This document shows, piece after piece, positions 1 to 7,075 of a stretch of 35,017 nt of DNA. Made by a program: the position numbers and the translations under genes. Location: NCBI GenBank assembly GCA_001790205.1, contig MGBU01000036.1:1-35017 (forward strand), in the 5' to 3' direction. Position 1 is the stretch's first letter. Each line of letters starts with the position of its first letter. The stretch is from Candidatus Rokubacteria bacterium GWA2_73_35 (lineage in GTDB: Bacteria > Methylomirabilota > Methylomirabilia > Rokubacteriales > CSP1-6). Under the pieces are notes generated by a model that had not been told where the DNA came from, did no database searches, and saw only the letters and a program-made list of their open reading frames with translations.

Positions 1-1024
1 GCCCGAGCTGGCTCACCGAGCGCGCCGTCACGGTCGCGACGAGCGGGAAGCCGACGTCCACGACGACGCGGGTGCCCGGCGCGGCGGGCGCGATGCGCGC
101 GATCCTCCCGTTCAGGCGGTTGCGCGCGCTCGAGAGGCCGGCGCGCTCCGTCGACGGCATCAGCGTGACGTCCTCCGGGCGGATGCCGACGCGCACCAGC
201 TCGCCCGGGCGCGCACGCCCGGCGACCTCGAGCTGCGCGCCCCCGATCACGACGAGCGTGACGCCCGCCTCGCTCGCGAGAACCCGGCCGGTCGCGATCG
301 TCTCGACGCCCACGAAGCGCGCGACCTCCTCCGAGACCGGGGCGTGGAAGACGCGCGCGGTCTCGTCGAGCTGGCGGACGCGGCCCCCGATCAGGACCGC
401 GACGCGGTCGGCGAACGCCTGCGCCTCGCTCCGGTCGTGGGTGACCAGCACGGTCGTCACGCGCCGCTCCCTCAGGATCGCGGCGAGGTCGGGGATCAGC
501 GTCTCCCGCGTGGGCTGGTCGAGGCTCGCGAACGGCTCGTCGAGCAGCAGGAGCTCGGGCTCCAGCACCAGCGCGCGCGCGAGCGCCACCCGCTGCGCCT
601 CGCCGCCCGACAGCGTGCGAGCCCGCTGATCGCGCAGCGGCGCGATGTTGAAGCGCCCGAGCCAGTGCGCCACGCGCGCCTCGCTCTCCGCGGGCGGCGC
701 GCCGCGGAACCGGAGCCCGAGCGCCACGTTCTCCGCGACGGTCGCGTCGGCGAGGAACGGCTGCTGGAAGACCAGGGCGATCCGCCGGCGCTCCGCGAGC
801 GCGTGCGCCGCGTCGACGGCGCGCCCGTGGAACCGCACCTCGCCCGCCGCCGGCCGGTCGAGGAACGCGAGGATCCTGAGCAGGGTGGACTTGCCGCTGC
901 CGTTCGGGCCGATGACGGCGAGGACCTCGCCCTCCCGCACCTCGAGGGCCGGCACGCGCAGCGTCTCGACCTCCCCGTAGCGCGCGCTCACGTCCGCCAG
1001 TGCGACGACGGCGGCCGCGCTCAC
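1..1024 (-). CDS. ABC transporter ATPase with C-terminal Mop/TOBE domain (partial)
   Basis: ATP-hydrolysing subunit of an importer, probably for tungstate or molybdate; the C-terminus runs off the left edge. The frame opens with GTG, whose GTGA overlaps the TGA of modC, so the two are translationally coupled. Visible motifs in order: Walker A GPNGSGKST, Q-loop FQQPF, signature LSGGEAQRVALARAL, Walker B LLLLDEPFASLD, switch His in VTHD. Near the end is SARNRLNGRI, typical of the oxyanion-binding Mop (TOBE) domain of ModC-type ATPases. As the second ATPase in an operon with two permeases, it may serve TupB, making it a TupC, but the pairing is inferred. The family assignment is firm; substrate choice is not. 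Confidence 0.88.
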   Translation of the reverse strand, partial: MSAAAVVALADVSARYGEVETLRVPALEVREGEVLAVIGPNGSGKSTLLRILAFLDRPAAGEVRFHGRAVDAAHALAERRRIALVFQQPFLADATVAENVALGLRFRGAPPAESEARVAHWLGRFNIAPLRDQRARTLSGGEAQRVALARALVLEPELLLLDEPFASLDQPTRETLIPDLAAILRERRVTTVLVTHDRSEAQAFADRVAVLIGGRVRQLDETARVFHAPVSEEVARFVGVETIATGRVLASEAGVTLVVIGGAQLEVAGRARPGELVRVGIRPEDVTLMPSTERAGLSSARNRLNGRIARIAPAAPGTRVVVDVGFPLVATVTARSVSQLG

Positions 1025-2139
1025 GACGGCAGCACGTGGATCGAGCCGCGGTGGATGGAGAGCTCCCAGTGGCGGTCGCGCTCGAGCTCGAGGATCTCGT
1101 AGACCAGGTGCGGCACCTCCACCTGGAGGTCGAAGTCGCCCTGCGCCGGCGGCCCCGCCTCGTCCAGCCGCACGCGGAGCGACCACACCGTGCCGAAGTC
1201 CGCCTCGCGGACAATCCGGCCGCGCATCACGTTCATGTGGTGCGCCGGGTCGGGGGCGCCGCGGTCCTTGCGCACCAGCCGCACGTACTCCGGCCGGATG
1301 AAGAACGCGATCGGGCTCTCCGGCGGCGGCAGGTACGAGCGCGTCGGCGAGTTCACGGCCTCGAGCGTCTGCCCGCGCCAGCGGATCTGGATGCGCTCGG
1401 GGGTCGCCTTGACCACGGAGCCGTGCAGCACGTTGGCGACGCCCATGATGCGCGCGACCGCCTCGGAGGCGGGCCGCCACAGGAGCTCGGCGCGCGGCGC
1501 CGACTGGATCACGCGCCCCGCCTCGCACACGACGATCCGGTCGGCGAGCCGGTAAGCCTCGGTGAAGTCGTGCGTGACGACGACCGCCGCCGTCCCGCAC
1601 GCCGCGAGCACCTCGCGCAGCTCGTCGCGCAGCGCGCGCCGCAGCGGCGCGTCGAGCGCCGAGAGCGGCTCGTCGAGCAGGAGCAGCGCCGGGTCGATCG
1701 CCAGCGCCCGCCCGAGGGCGACGCGCTGGCGCTGGCCGCCCGACAGCTCGTGCGGGCGGCGCCGCTCGAGCCCGGCGAGCCCGAGCCGCCCGAGCACCTC
1801 GGCGGTGCGGCGCGCGCGCTCGGCGCGCGGGCGGCCGTGCAGCCCGAAGGCGACGTTCTCGGCGACGCTGAGGTGCGGGAACAGCGCGTAGCCCTGGAAG
1901 ACGTAGCCGACGCGCCGCGCCTGGGGCGGCAGGCTCACGCCCGTGGCGGCGTCGAAGAAGACGCGGCCGTCCACGACGATCCGCCCCGCGTCCGGGGTGA
2001 CCAGCCCGGCCAGGCACTGGAGCGTGAGCGTCTTGCCGGCGCCCGAGGGGCCGAAGAGGCCGACGACCCCGTCCTGCGCCTCCCAGCGGACGTCGAGCGC
2101 GAAGGCCGGGTACCGCTTGACGATCTCGACCGAAACCAC
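1021..2139 (-). CDS. modC: Molybdate ABC transporter ATPase ModC
   Basis: ATPase that powers molybdate import with ModA and ModB. The 372-residue product shows Walker A GPSGAGKT, signature LSGGQRQRVALGRAL, Walker B LLLLDEPLSALD and the switch VVVTHD, followed by a C-terminal TOBE-like region (last ~110 residues). The frame stays open to 2280, but the added N-terminal residues are Pro/Arg/Ser-rich, unlike the family, and come from the inverted-repeat element at 2142-2420. The GTG at 2139 gives VVSVEIVKRYPAFALDV, the normal ATPase N-terminus. No clear Shine-Dalgarno precedes it, which fits an element inserted directly upstream. The gene overlaps the next ATPase by 4 bp. Confidence 0.85.
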   Translation of the reverse strand: MVSVEIVKRYPAFALDVRWEAQDGVVGLFGPSGAGKTLTLQCLAGLVTPDAGRIVVDGRVFFDAATGVSLPPQARRVGYVFQGYALFPHLSVAENVAFGLHGRPRAERARRTAEVLGRLGLAGLERRRPHELSGGQRQRVALGRALAIDPALLLLDEPLSALDAPLRRALRDELREVLAACGTAAVVVTHDFTEAYRLADRIVVCEAGRVIQSAPRAELLWRPASEAVARIMGVANVLHGSVVKATPERIQIRWRGQTLEAVNSPTRSYLPPPESPIAFFIRPEYVRLVRKDRGAPDPAHHMNVMRGRIVREADFGTVWSLRVRLDEAGPPAQGDFDLQVEVPHLVYEILELERDRHWELSIHRGSIHVLPS

Positions 2140-2141
2140 GG

Positions 2142-2420
2142 CTAATGAGGCTCGTGGAATACGGTCACGCCTGGGCCCGGAGCGCGACGGCCCCGGTCGC
2201 ACCGGGCTGGCTCGCCTGTACGCCGTCGCTCGCTCGGGCGGGGCTGCGCGCGACCCCCCATCCCCCTCCGGGGGCGGCACGAGGGCAGCCGACCCGCGGC
2301 GGCGCGCTCGCCCCGCCCTGCGCTTCGCGCGGCGACACGGCTCGCCAGACGGTGCTCCCGGGGCCCCCGCGCTCCGGGCTCGCGCCCATCGCCGTCGCCG
2401 TAGTCCGCGAGACTCATTAG
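2142..2420. repeat. Inverted-repeat (MITE/foldback-like) element between modB and modC
   Basis: Both ends carry inverted copies of CTAATGAG followed by a matching stretch (consensus CTAATGAGKCTCGYGGAM, then TACGG). The similarity continues inward with small indels: each arm has CCCGGAGCGCG, then GGCCCCGG, then a CTGGC..CGCC-type block and GGGCGGGGC. The centre is near 2268 (CCCCC TCC GGGGG). The whole 279 bp is therefore one long imperfect palindrome able to fold into a hairpin. It has no credible ORF. The modB stop codon lies inside the right end, and modC starts 3 bp beyond the left end. No target duplication could be recognised. It is either a non-autonomous mobile element or a palindromic mRNA-stabilising/attenuating element. 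Confidence 0.7.
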
Positions 2421-3070
2421 TAGCGGAGCCTCGCCACGCGGCTCAGGCCGAAGACGAGGACGACGACGATGCCGACGGCGATCAGCGCGAGCGCGTTCGC
2501 CTCGTTCATCTGCGCCGCCTGCACGCGATCGTAGATCGCCAGCGGGAGCGTCTGGGTCCGCCCCGGGATGTTGCCAGCCACCATGAGGGTGATCCCGAAC
2601 TCGCCGAGCGCGCGGCAGAATGCCAGGACGGCGCCCGCGAGGACCGCGCGCCAGGCGAGCGGCAGCGTCACGGACCAGAACACGCTCCACTCGGAGCGCC
2701 CGAGCGTCCGCGCCGCCTGCTCGAGCTGCCGGTCCACCGTCTCGAAGCCCGCCTGGGCGGACTTGATGAGGAGCGCGACCGAGCCGATGCTCGCGGCGAG
2801 CACCGCGGCCCACCACGTGAACGCCAGCTCGAGCCCGACCGCCGCGAGCGCGCGCCCGAGCGGGCCGCGGCTGCCGATGACGACGAGCAGGTAGTAGCCG
2901 AGGACCGTCGGCGGCAGCACGAGCGGCAGGACCACGACCGCCTCGAGCAGGCCGCGGCCCGCGAAGCGCGCCCGGGCCAGGAGGAGGGCCACCGGGATCC
3001 CCACCACCAGGGTGAGCGCGGTCGCGCTCAGCGCGACGCGGAGGGAGAGCCAGAGGGGAAAGAGATCCAC
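2417..3070 (-). CDS. modB: Molybdate ABC transporter permease ModB
   Basis: Integral membrane permease of 217 residues, a normal length for ModB, with about five hydrophobic segments. The EAA-type cytoplasmic loop is recognisable around [20 protein letters not shown], followed by [22 protein letters not shown], which is characteristic of ModB/CysT-family permeases. It lies 4 bp downstream of modA in the same direction and is followed by the inverted-repeat element, then modC. Its TAA stop belongs to the terminal repeat of that element, so the last residues (RLRY) may have been reshaped by the insertion. Confidence 0.9.
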   Translation of the reverse strand: MDLFPLWLSLRVALSATALTLVVGIPVALLLARARFAGRGLLEAVVVLPLVLPPTVLGYYLLVVIGSRGPLGRALAAVGLELAFTWWAAVLAASIGSVALLIKSAQAGFETVDRQLEQAARTLGRSEWSVFWSVTLPLAWRAVLAGAVLAFCRALGEFGITLMVAGNIPGRTQTLPLAIYDRVQAAQMNEANALALIAVGIVVVLVFGLSRVARLRY

Positions 3071-3074
3071 GGGC

Positions 3075-3839
3075 TCAGAGCTCGCCGGGCATGCGGAAGC
3101 CGTAGCGCCGCAGCACCGGGCGGCCCGCGGCGCCGGTCACGAACTGGATGAACGCCAGGCCGAGCCCGGGGCGCGGGCTCCGGCGCACGACCGCGGCGAC
3201 CTGGTCGAGCGGCGCGTGGAGCGCCGGGTCGACGGGCGCCCACTCGATCTCCGGCGCGTCCGCCACCGACCGCGCGAGGATGCCCGCGTCCGCGGCGCCG
3301 GTCTGGAGGAACTGGAGCGCGTGCCGCACGTTCTCCCCGTAGACCAGCTTCGGGCGCAGCGCCTCCCAGAGACCGCGTCGACGCAGGACCTCCTCGGCGG
3401 CGCGCCCGTACGGCGCGTGGGCGGGGTTGGCGATCGCGATGTGACGGACGCGCGGGCCGCGCAGCTCGTCGAGCGCCTGGAGTCGCGGCCCCGCCCCGCG
3501 CGCCGTGGCGAGGACCACGCGTCCCTGCGCGTAGAGCGTGCGGGTCTCGCGGATCAGCGCCCCCTCGACGACGAGCCGATCCACGAACGACTCGTCGGCG
3601 GCGAAGAAGACGTCGGCCGGGCCCCCGTGCCGGATCTGCTGGGCGAGGTTGCCCGTCGAGCCGAACACGAGCGTGAGCCGCGCGCCCGTGGCCCCCTCGA
3701 AGCGGGGCGCCAGCTCCCGGAAGGCGAACGCGAGGTCGGCCGCGGCGAAGACGGTGACCGAGCGCTCCGCCGCCGCGGCGTCGCCGGCCCAGAGCGCGAG
3801 CCAGGTCGCGGCCAGGGCGAGGAGGGTCCGGCGCCGCAT
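3075..3839 (-). CDS. modA: Molybdate-binding periplasmic protein ModA
   Basis: Secreted solute-binding protein of about 254 residues. An Arg-rich n-region, a hydrophobic stretch and an Ala-rich cleavage region (residues ~1-24) form a signal peptide. The mature part starts [21 protein letters not shown], followed by [11 protein letters not shown] and ADVFFAAD, the oxyanion-binding motifs of the ModA family. ATG 3839 is preceded in frame by GTG 3842, which is also possible. It sits between tupB (35 bp upstream) and modB, so it delivers molybdate to ModBC. The family is clear; selectivity between molybdate and tungstate cannot be read from sequence alone. Confidence 0.9.
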   Translation of the reverse strand: MRRRTLLALAATWLALWAGDAAAAERSVTVFAAADLAFAFRELAPRFEGATGARLTLVFGSTGNLAQQIRHGGPADVFFAADESFVDRLVVEGALIRETRTLYAQGRVVLATARGAGPRLQALDELRGPRVRHIAIANPAHAPYGRAAEEVLRRRGLWEALRPKLVYGENVRHALQFLQTGAADAGILARSVADAPEIEWAPVDPALHAPLDQVAAVVRRSPRPGLGLAFIQFVTGAAGRPVLRRYGFRMPGEL

Positions 3840-3874
3840 CACGCGCTCATCTTACAGGCATCGGCGCGGTCCGC

Positions 3875-4570
3875 CTATCTGGCGTGGCGCTGCTGGATCG
3901 CGGTGAGCGCCCAGTTCACGAGGAACACGAGCAGGAGGAGCAGGAGCGAGAGCGCGATCGCGACCTCGAAGTTGCCCTTGCCGGTCTCGAGCACCATCGC
4001 GGTCGTGAGCGTGCGCGTCTGGCCCTTGATGTTGCCGCCGACCATCATCGAGGCGCCGATCTCCGAGATGACCCCGCCGAACCCCGCCATGACCGCGGCG
4101 AGCATCGGCAGCCGCGCCTCGCGCAGGACCACCCAGACCATCTGCGTGCGCGAGGCGCCGAGGGCCAGGAGCTGGAGCCGGAACTCCCGCGGCACGCTCT
4201 GCACGGCCGCCAGCGTGATCCCGACCACGATCGGCGAGGCGATGACCGCCTGCGCGATCACGATCGCCGCGGGCGTGTACAGGATCTCGAAGCCGCCGAG
4301 CGGGCCGCTGCGCCAGAGCAGGATCGTCACGAACAGGCCGACGACAACGGGCGGCAGCGCCATGCCGGAGTTGACGGCGCTCACGACGAGGCCGCGCCCC
4401 GGGAAGCGCGCGAGCGCGAGCGCCGCGCCCGCCGGGATCCCGAGGGCGAGCGAGATCAGCGTCGCGCTCCCCGAGACCTGGAGGGAGAGCAGGAGGATCG
4501 ACCAGATCTCCCGGTCGCCGGCGACGAGCAGGCGGAGGGCCTCGTGCACACCATCGACGAGGAGGTCCAC
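3875..4570 (-). CDS. tupB: Tungstate ABC transporter permease TupB
   Basis: Membrane permease of 231 residues, the usual TupB length, with several hydrophobic segments including a strong final one (ALSLLLLLLVFLVNWAL). The family region VISEIGASMMVGGNIKGQTRTLTTA resembles TupB/WtpB-type permeases. The start is a GTG immediately after the tupA stop codon, with no spacer, implying coupled translation. It is distinct from ModB downstream, so the operon encodes two separate permeases. Assignment to tungstate rests on the adjoining tupA and on family resemblance. Confidence 0.9.
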   Translation of the reverse strand: MDLLVDGVHEALRLLVAGDREIWSILLLSLQVSGSATLISLALGIPAGAALALARFPGRGLVVSAVNSGMALPPVVVGLFVTILLWRSGPLGGFEILYTPAAIVIAQAVIASPIVVGITLAAVQSVPREFRLQLLALGASRTQMVWVVLREARLPMLAAVMAGFGGVISEIGASMMVGGNIKGQTRTLTTAMVLETGKGNFEVAIALSLLLLLLVFLVNWALTAIQQRHAR

Positions 4571-5401
4571 TTACTTGAAGTCCTCGTCGGTCTTGCCCGC
4601 GATCGGGACGAAGAGCGTCTGGCCGTACGTGTCCACGCCGAACGTCTGGACCACGGCCTGGGTCCCGGGCGCCAGCATGAACCCGGCGAACTTGCGCCCT
4701 CCGGCCGCGTTCACGCGCGGGCCGTTGGCCGGGTTCACCTCCATCACGGAGTAGATGTTGCGCAGCCTCGGATCGCCCTCGACGAGGATCTTGAGGGCGA
4801 CGCGGCGGGTGAACGCCAGGTACGTGGCGCGGTCCGCGAGCGTGTACGCGCGGCGGTCGTCGGCGATGCCGAGCGTGGCGCCCATGCCCTGCCCCGACTC
4901 GATGTACCAGGGCGACGCCGGGGTGAGGCCCGCCGCCTTCCAGAGCGCGAGCTCGCGGGCGTGCGTGCCCGACTTGTCGCCGCGCGAGACGAACCGCGCG
5001 CCGGCCGCCGCGATGCGGCGAAACGCCCCGGCCGCCTTCTTCGCGCCCCGGAGGCCCGCCGGGTCGGCCTCGGGGCCGAGCACGACGAAGTCGTTGTACA
5101 TGACCAGGCGGCGGTTGAGTAGCTTGCCGTTGGCGACGTACGTCTTCTCGAGCGCGGGCGCGTGGGCGAGCGTCACGTCCGCCTCGCCGCGCGCCGCGAG
5201 CGCCAGGGCCTGGCCGGTGCCGACCGCGATCGTCTTGACGGTGAACCCCGTCTGCTTCTCGAACATCGGCACGAGCACGTCGAGGAGCCCCGAGTCCTGG
5301 GTGGAGGTGGTCGTGGAGAGGATGACGACCGGGGACTGCGCGGCCGCCGGAGCGGACGCCACGAGCAGGAGGCCGAGGGCCAGCAGGAGTCGGAGCGGCA
5401 T
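4571..5401 (-). CDS. tupA: Tungstate-binding periplasmic protein TupA
   Basis: Secreted high-affinity tungstate receptor, 276 residues. An N-terminal signal peptide (~22 residues, ending AAAQS) precedes the diagnostic TTTS motif (ILSTTTSTQDSGLL, residues 27-40), which contributes to oxyanion binding in TupA/WtpA-type proteins. Further family features are GTGQALALAARGEADV, FVSRGDKSGTH and WYIESGQGMG. ATG 5401 is chosen because AAGGGGGG lies 8 bp upstream and the signal peptide follows directly. It is the first gene after the ModE-like operator, so its expression, and that of the genes downstream, is probably repressed when the cofactor metal is plentiful. Confidence 0.93.
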   Translation of the reverse strand: MPLRLLLALGLLLVASAPAAAQSPVVILSTTTSTQDSGLLDVLVPMFEKQTGFTVKTIAVGTGQALALAARGEADVTLAHAPALEKTYVANGKLLNRRLVMYNDFVVLGPEADPAGLRGAKKAAGAFRRIAAAGARFVSRGDKSGTHARELALWKAAGLTPASPWYIESGQGMGATLGIADDRRAYTLADRATYLAFTRRVALKILVEGDPRLRNIYSVMEVNPANGPRVNAAGGRKFAGFMLAPGTQAVVQTFGVDTYGQTLFVPIAGKTDEDFK

Positions 5402-5438
5402 CGGAGTCCCCCCTTGATCGGTGTGGTCCCGGAACGCG

Positions 5439-5466
5439 ATCGCTATGTCAGAATGGACATAACGAT
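5439..5466. promoter_or_regulatory. ModE-type operator upstream of tupA
   Basis: Half-sites ATCGCTATGTC and GACATAACGAT flank a 6 bp spacer. They are inverted repeats matching at 10 of 11 positions and closely resemble the E. coli ModE box (CGCTATATA..TATATAACG type). The site lies between the modE stop and the tupA start, 37 bp before the tupA ATG, and covers the predicted -10. The expected effect is repression of the uptake operon by molybdate- or tungstate-loaded regulator. Confidence 0.85.
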
Positions 5467-5490
5467 AAGCGAACTGCGCCCGACGGGCAA
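5462..5490 (-). promoter_or_regulatory. Predicted sigma-70 promoter of the tup-mod operon
   Basis: On the minus strand, TTGCCC (5490-5485) and TATCGT (5467-5462) are separated by 17 bp, each matching 4 of 6 consensus positions. The -10 overlaps the upstream half of the ModE-like operator, the geometry of a repressed promoter. Confidence 0.5.
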
Positions 5491-5494
5491 GACC

Positions 5495-5833
5495 TCAGAA
5501 CTGGCGCGCGAAGGCGCGGTCGGCGGCGCGGTTGACCTGCTGCTTCACGCGCCGGAAGCGGCGGACCAGCTCGCGCGCCTCCCGCGTGAGTGCCGCGCCG
5601 CCGCCGCGGCGGCCGCCGATGCGCACGGCGAGGAGCGTGACGCCGAGGGCCCGCTCCGTCACCTTGAGGAGCCCCCACGCCGCGCGATAGGACATGCCGA
5701 GCCGGCGCGCCGCGCGCGCGAGCGAGCCCAGCTCGTCGACGGCCTCGAGCAGCTCGAGACGGCCGTCGGAGAAGATCATGCGCCCGCCCGCCTCGAGCCA
5801 GACCTTGGACTTGATCCGGAGCCGTCGCGCCAT
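5495..5833 (-). CDS. modE: ModE-like regulator, DNA-binding domain only
   Basis: Winged-helix regulator of molybdate/tungstate uptake, 112 residues. The frame is open much further upstream, but ATG 5833 begins MARRLRIKSKVWLEAGGRMIFSDGRLELLEAVDELGS, the ModE N-terminus. The helix-turn-helix SLARAARRLGMSYRAAWGLL follows, then the wing GGRRGGGAALT typical of ModE. E. coli ModE is about 260 residues with two C-terminal Mop domains. This protein stops after the DNA-binding part plus a short basic helix, so it belongs to the shorter ModE class without a recognisable oxyanion-binding domain. It lies directly upstream of the operator and tupA in the same direction. Confidence 0.88.
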   Translation of the reverse strand: MARRLRIKSKVWLEAGGRMIFSDGRLELLEAVDELGSLARAARRLGMSYRAAWGLLKVTERALGVTLLAVRIGGRRGGGAALTREARELVRRFRRVKQQVNRAADRAFARQF

Positions 5834-5899
5834 CGCCTCCGGAGTGTACCCTGACGCAGGGGCGCGCAGGGGCCCGCGCGCCGTGGGGCCGGCGCGGAT

Positions 5900-5912
5900 T
5901 ATACTCGCGCCG
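5900..5912 (+). promoter_or_regulatory. -10 element, possible leaderless start of the nagB-like gene
   Basis: TATACT (5900-5905, 5 of 6 consensus) lies only 6 bp before the GTG start at 5912 and no Shine-Dalgarno intervenes. If used, transcription would begin at or next to the start codon. No good -35 was seen. Confidence 0.4.
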
Positions 5913-6628
5913 TGAAGGTCCTCGTGTGCCGCGACGCCCCGGAGCTGGCCGAGGCGGCGGCGGACGTGTTCCGCGACCGCCTCGCCGCCAGGCCCGACCT
6001 CGCGATGGCCGTGCCGGCGGGGCGGACGCCGCGGCGGATGTACGGCCTGCTGCGCGACCGGCAGGCGCGGGCGCCCGTCGCGTACGGCGCGATGCGCGTG
6101 TTCTCGGTCGACGAGCTGTGCCCGCCGGCGCCGCGCGACGGGTACTTCTGGCGGCAGGTCCGGAGCGAGTTCCTCGCGTGGGCGCGAGTGCCCCCCGAGC
6201 GGTGCCACCCGTTCCGGGTGGACGCGCCCGACCTCGAGGCGATGTGCCGCGCCTACGAGGAGACGATCGCGCAGGCCGGCGGCCTCGACCTCGTCATGCT
6301 GGGCCTCGGGCCGAACGCCCACATCGCCTCCAACGAGCCGGGCAGCGCCTTCGACTCGCCCGCGCGTCCGGTGCGCCTGCGGCCCGAGACGGCGCGCTAC
6401 ATCCTCACCGACGAGGTCATCCAGGGCGCGGTGGGCGACCGCGCGGTCACGCTCGGCATCGGCACGATCCTCCGGGCGCGCGAGGTCGTCGTGCTCGTGA
6501 GCGGCGCGGCCAAGCGGCCGCCGCTCGACAAGCTCCTCGACGGCCCCGTGACCCCCGAGGTCCCCGCCTCGGCGCTCCGGCTGCACCCGCGCTGCACGGT
6601 CCTCGCCGACCGCGACGCCCATCCCTGA
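5912..6628 (+). CDS. Glucosamine-6-phosphate deaminase / 6-phosphogluconolactonase family protein
   Basis: Cytosolic sugar-phosphate isomerase-fold enzyme of 238 residues. It carries VPAGRTPRRMY (phosphate-loop position), FSVDELC (the region of the catalytic Asp in NagB) and GLGPNAHIASNEPGS, close to the NagB active-site block GxGxxGHIAFNEPGS with its His and Glu. This favours a NagB-type deaminase (glucosamine-6-P to fructose-6-P plus ammonia) over 6-phosphogluconolactonase, but substrate is not certain. Translation starts at GTG 5912, possibly from a leaderless mRNA. It is divergent from modE and followed by an unrelated small gene. Confidence 0.8.
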   Translation: MKVLVCRDAPELAEAAADVFRDRLAARPDLAMAVPAGRTPRRMYGLLRDRQARAPVAYGAMRVFSVDELCPPAPRDGYFWRQVRSEFLAWARVPPERCHPFRVDAPDLEAMCRAYEETIAQAGGLDLVMLGLGPNAHIASNEPGSAFDSPARPVRLRPETARYILTDEVIQGAVGDRAVTLGIGTILRAREVVVLVSGAAKRPPLDKLLDGPVTPEVPASALRLHPRCTVLADRDAHP

Positions 6629-6693
6629 TCGCCGGCGGGGGCGCGGAACCGCGGGGCCCCCGCCGCGCGTCCCAAGGAGTGGAGGATCCCACC

Positions 6694-7062
6694 ATGCGAG
6701 CTTCCGTCCTCACCCTGGCGCTCGTCCTGGCGGCCGGGGGCGCCGCGGCGCAGAACTTCGGCGCCGGCCCGCCGGAGGAGCGCCTGTTCGGCATCCAGTC
6801 GGAGACGGCGCGGACGCCTGGCGGCGAGACCGTCGTCCGCGGCTTCGTGGAGAACCGAGGGGGCGAGTGGGTGCGGCGGGTCGTGCTGCTCGTCGAGGGG
6901 CTGGACGCGGCGGGCCGGGTGGTCGGCCGGGCCTGGGTCCTCGTCGGCGGCGAGATCGGCCCGGGCGCGCGGGACTGGTTCGAGGTGCGGGCGCCCGCGC
7001 TCGGAGCGACGTTCCGCGTGCGCGTGCACTCCTTCGAGTACCTGCCCCGCGGCGCCGGCTAG
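6694..7062 (+). CDS. Small secreted FxLYD-like beta-domain protein
   Basis: 122 residues with a clear signal peptide (MRASVLTLALVLAAGGAAAQ). The remainder predicts a single beta-rich domain: VVRGFVENRGGEWVRRVVLLVEGLDAAGRVVGRAW followed by IGPGARDWFEVRAP. This resembles FxLYD-type domains, in which an unpaired comparison with neighbouring proteins is usual and function is unknown. AAGGAG and GGAGGA precede the ATG. It converges with the glycosyltransferase gene, with 13 bp between the stops. No function can be assigned; the family resemblance is moderate. Confidence 0.7.
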   Translation: MRASVLTLALVLAAGGAAAQNFGAGPPEERLFGIQSETARTPGGETVVRGFVENRGGEWVRRVVLLVEGLDAAGRVVGRAWVLVGGEIGPGARDWFEVRAPALGATFRVRVHSFEYLPRGAG

Positions 7063-7075
7063 GGCCCGGCGCCAC

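Noticed and set aside
2140-2280. Longer ModC with 47 extra N-terminal residues
   Set aside because: The extra residues are encoded by the inverted-repeat element and are unlike any ABC ATPase N-terminus.
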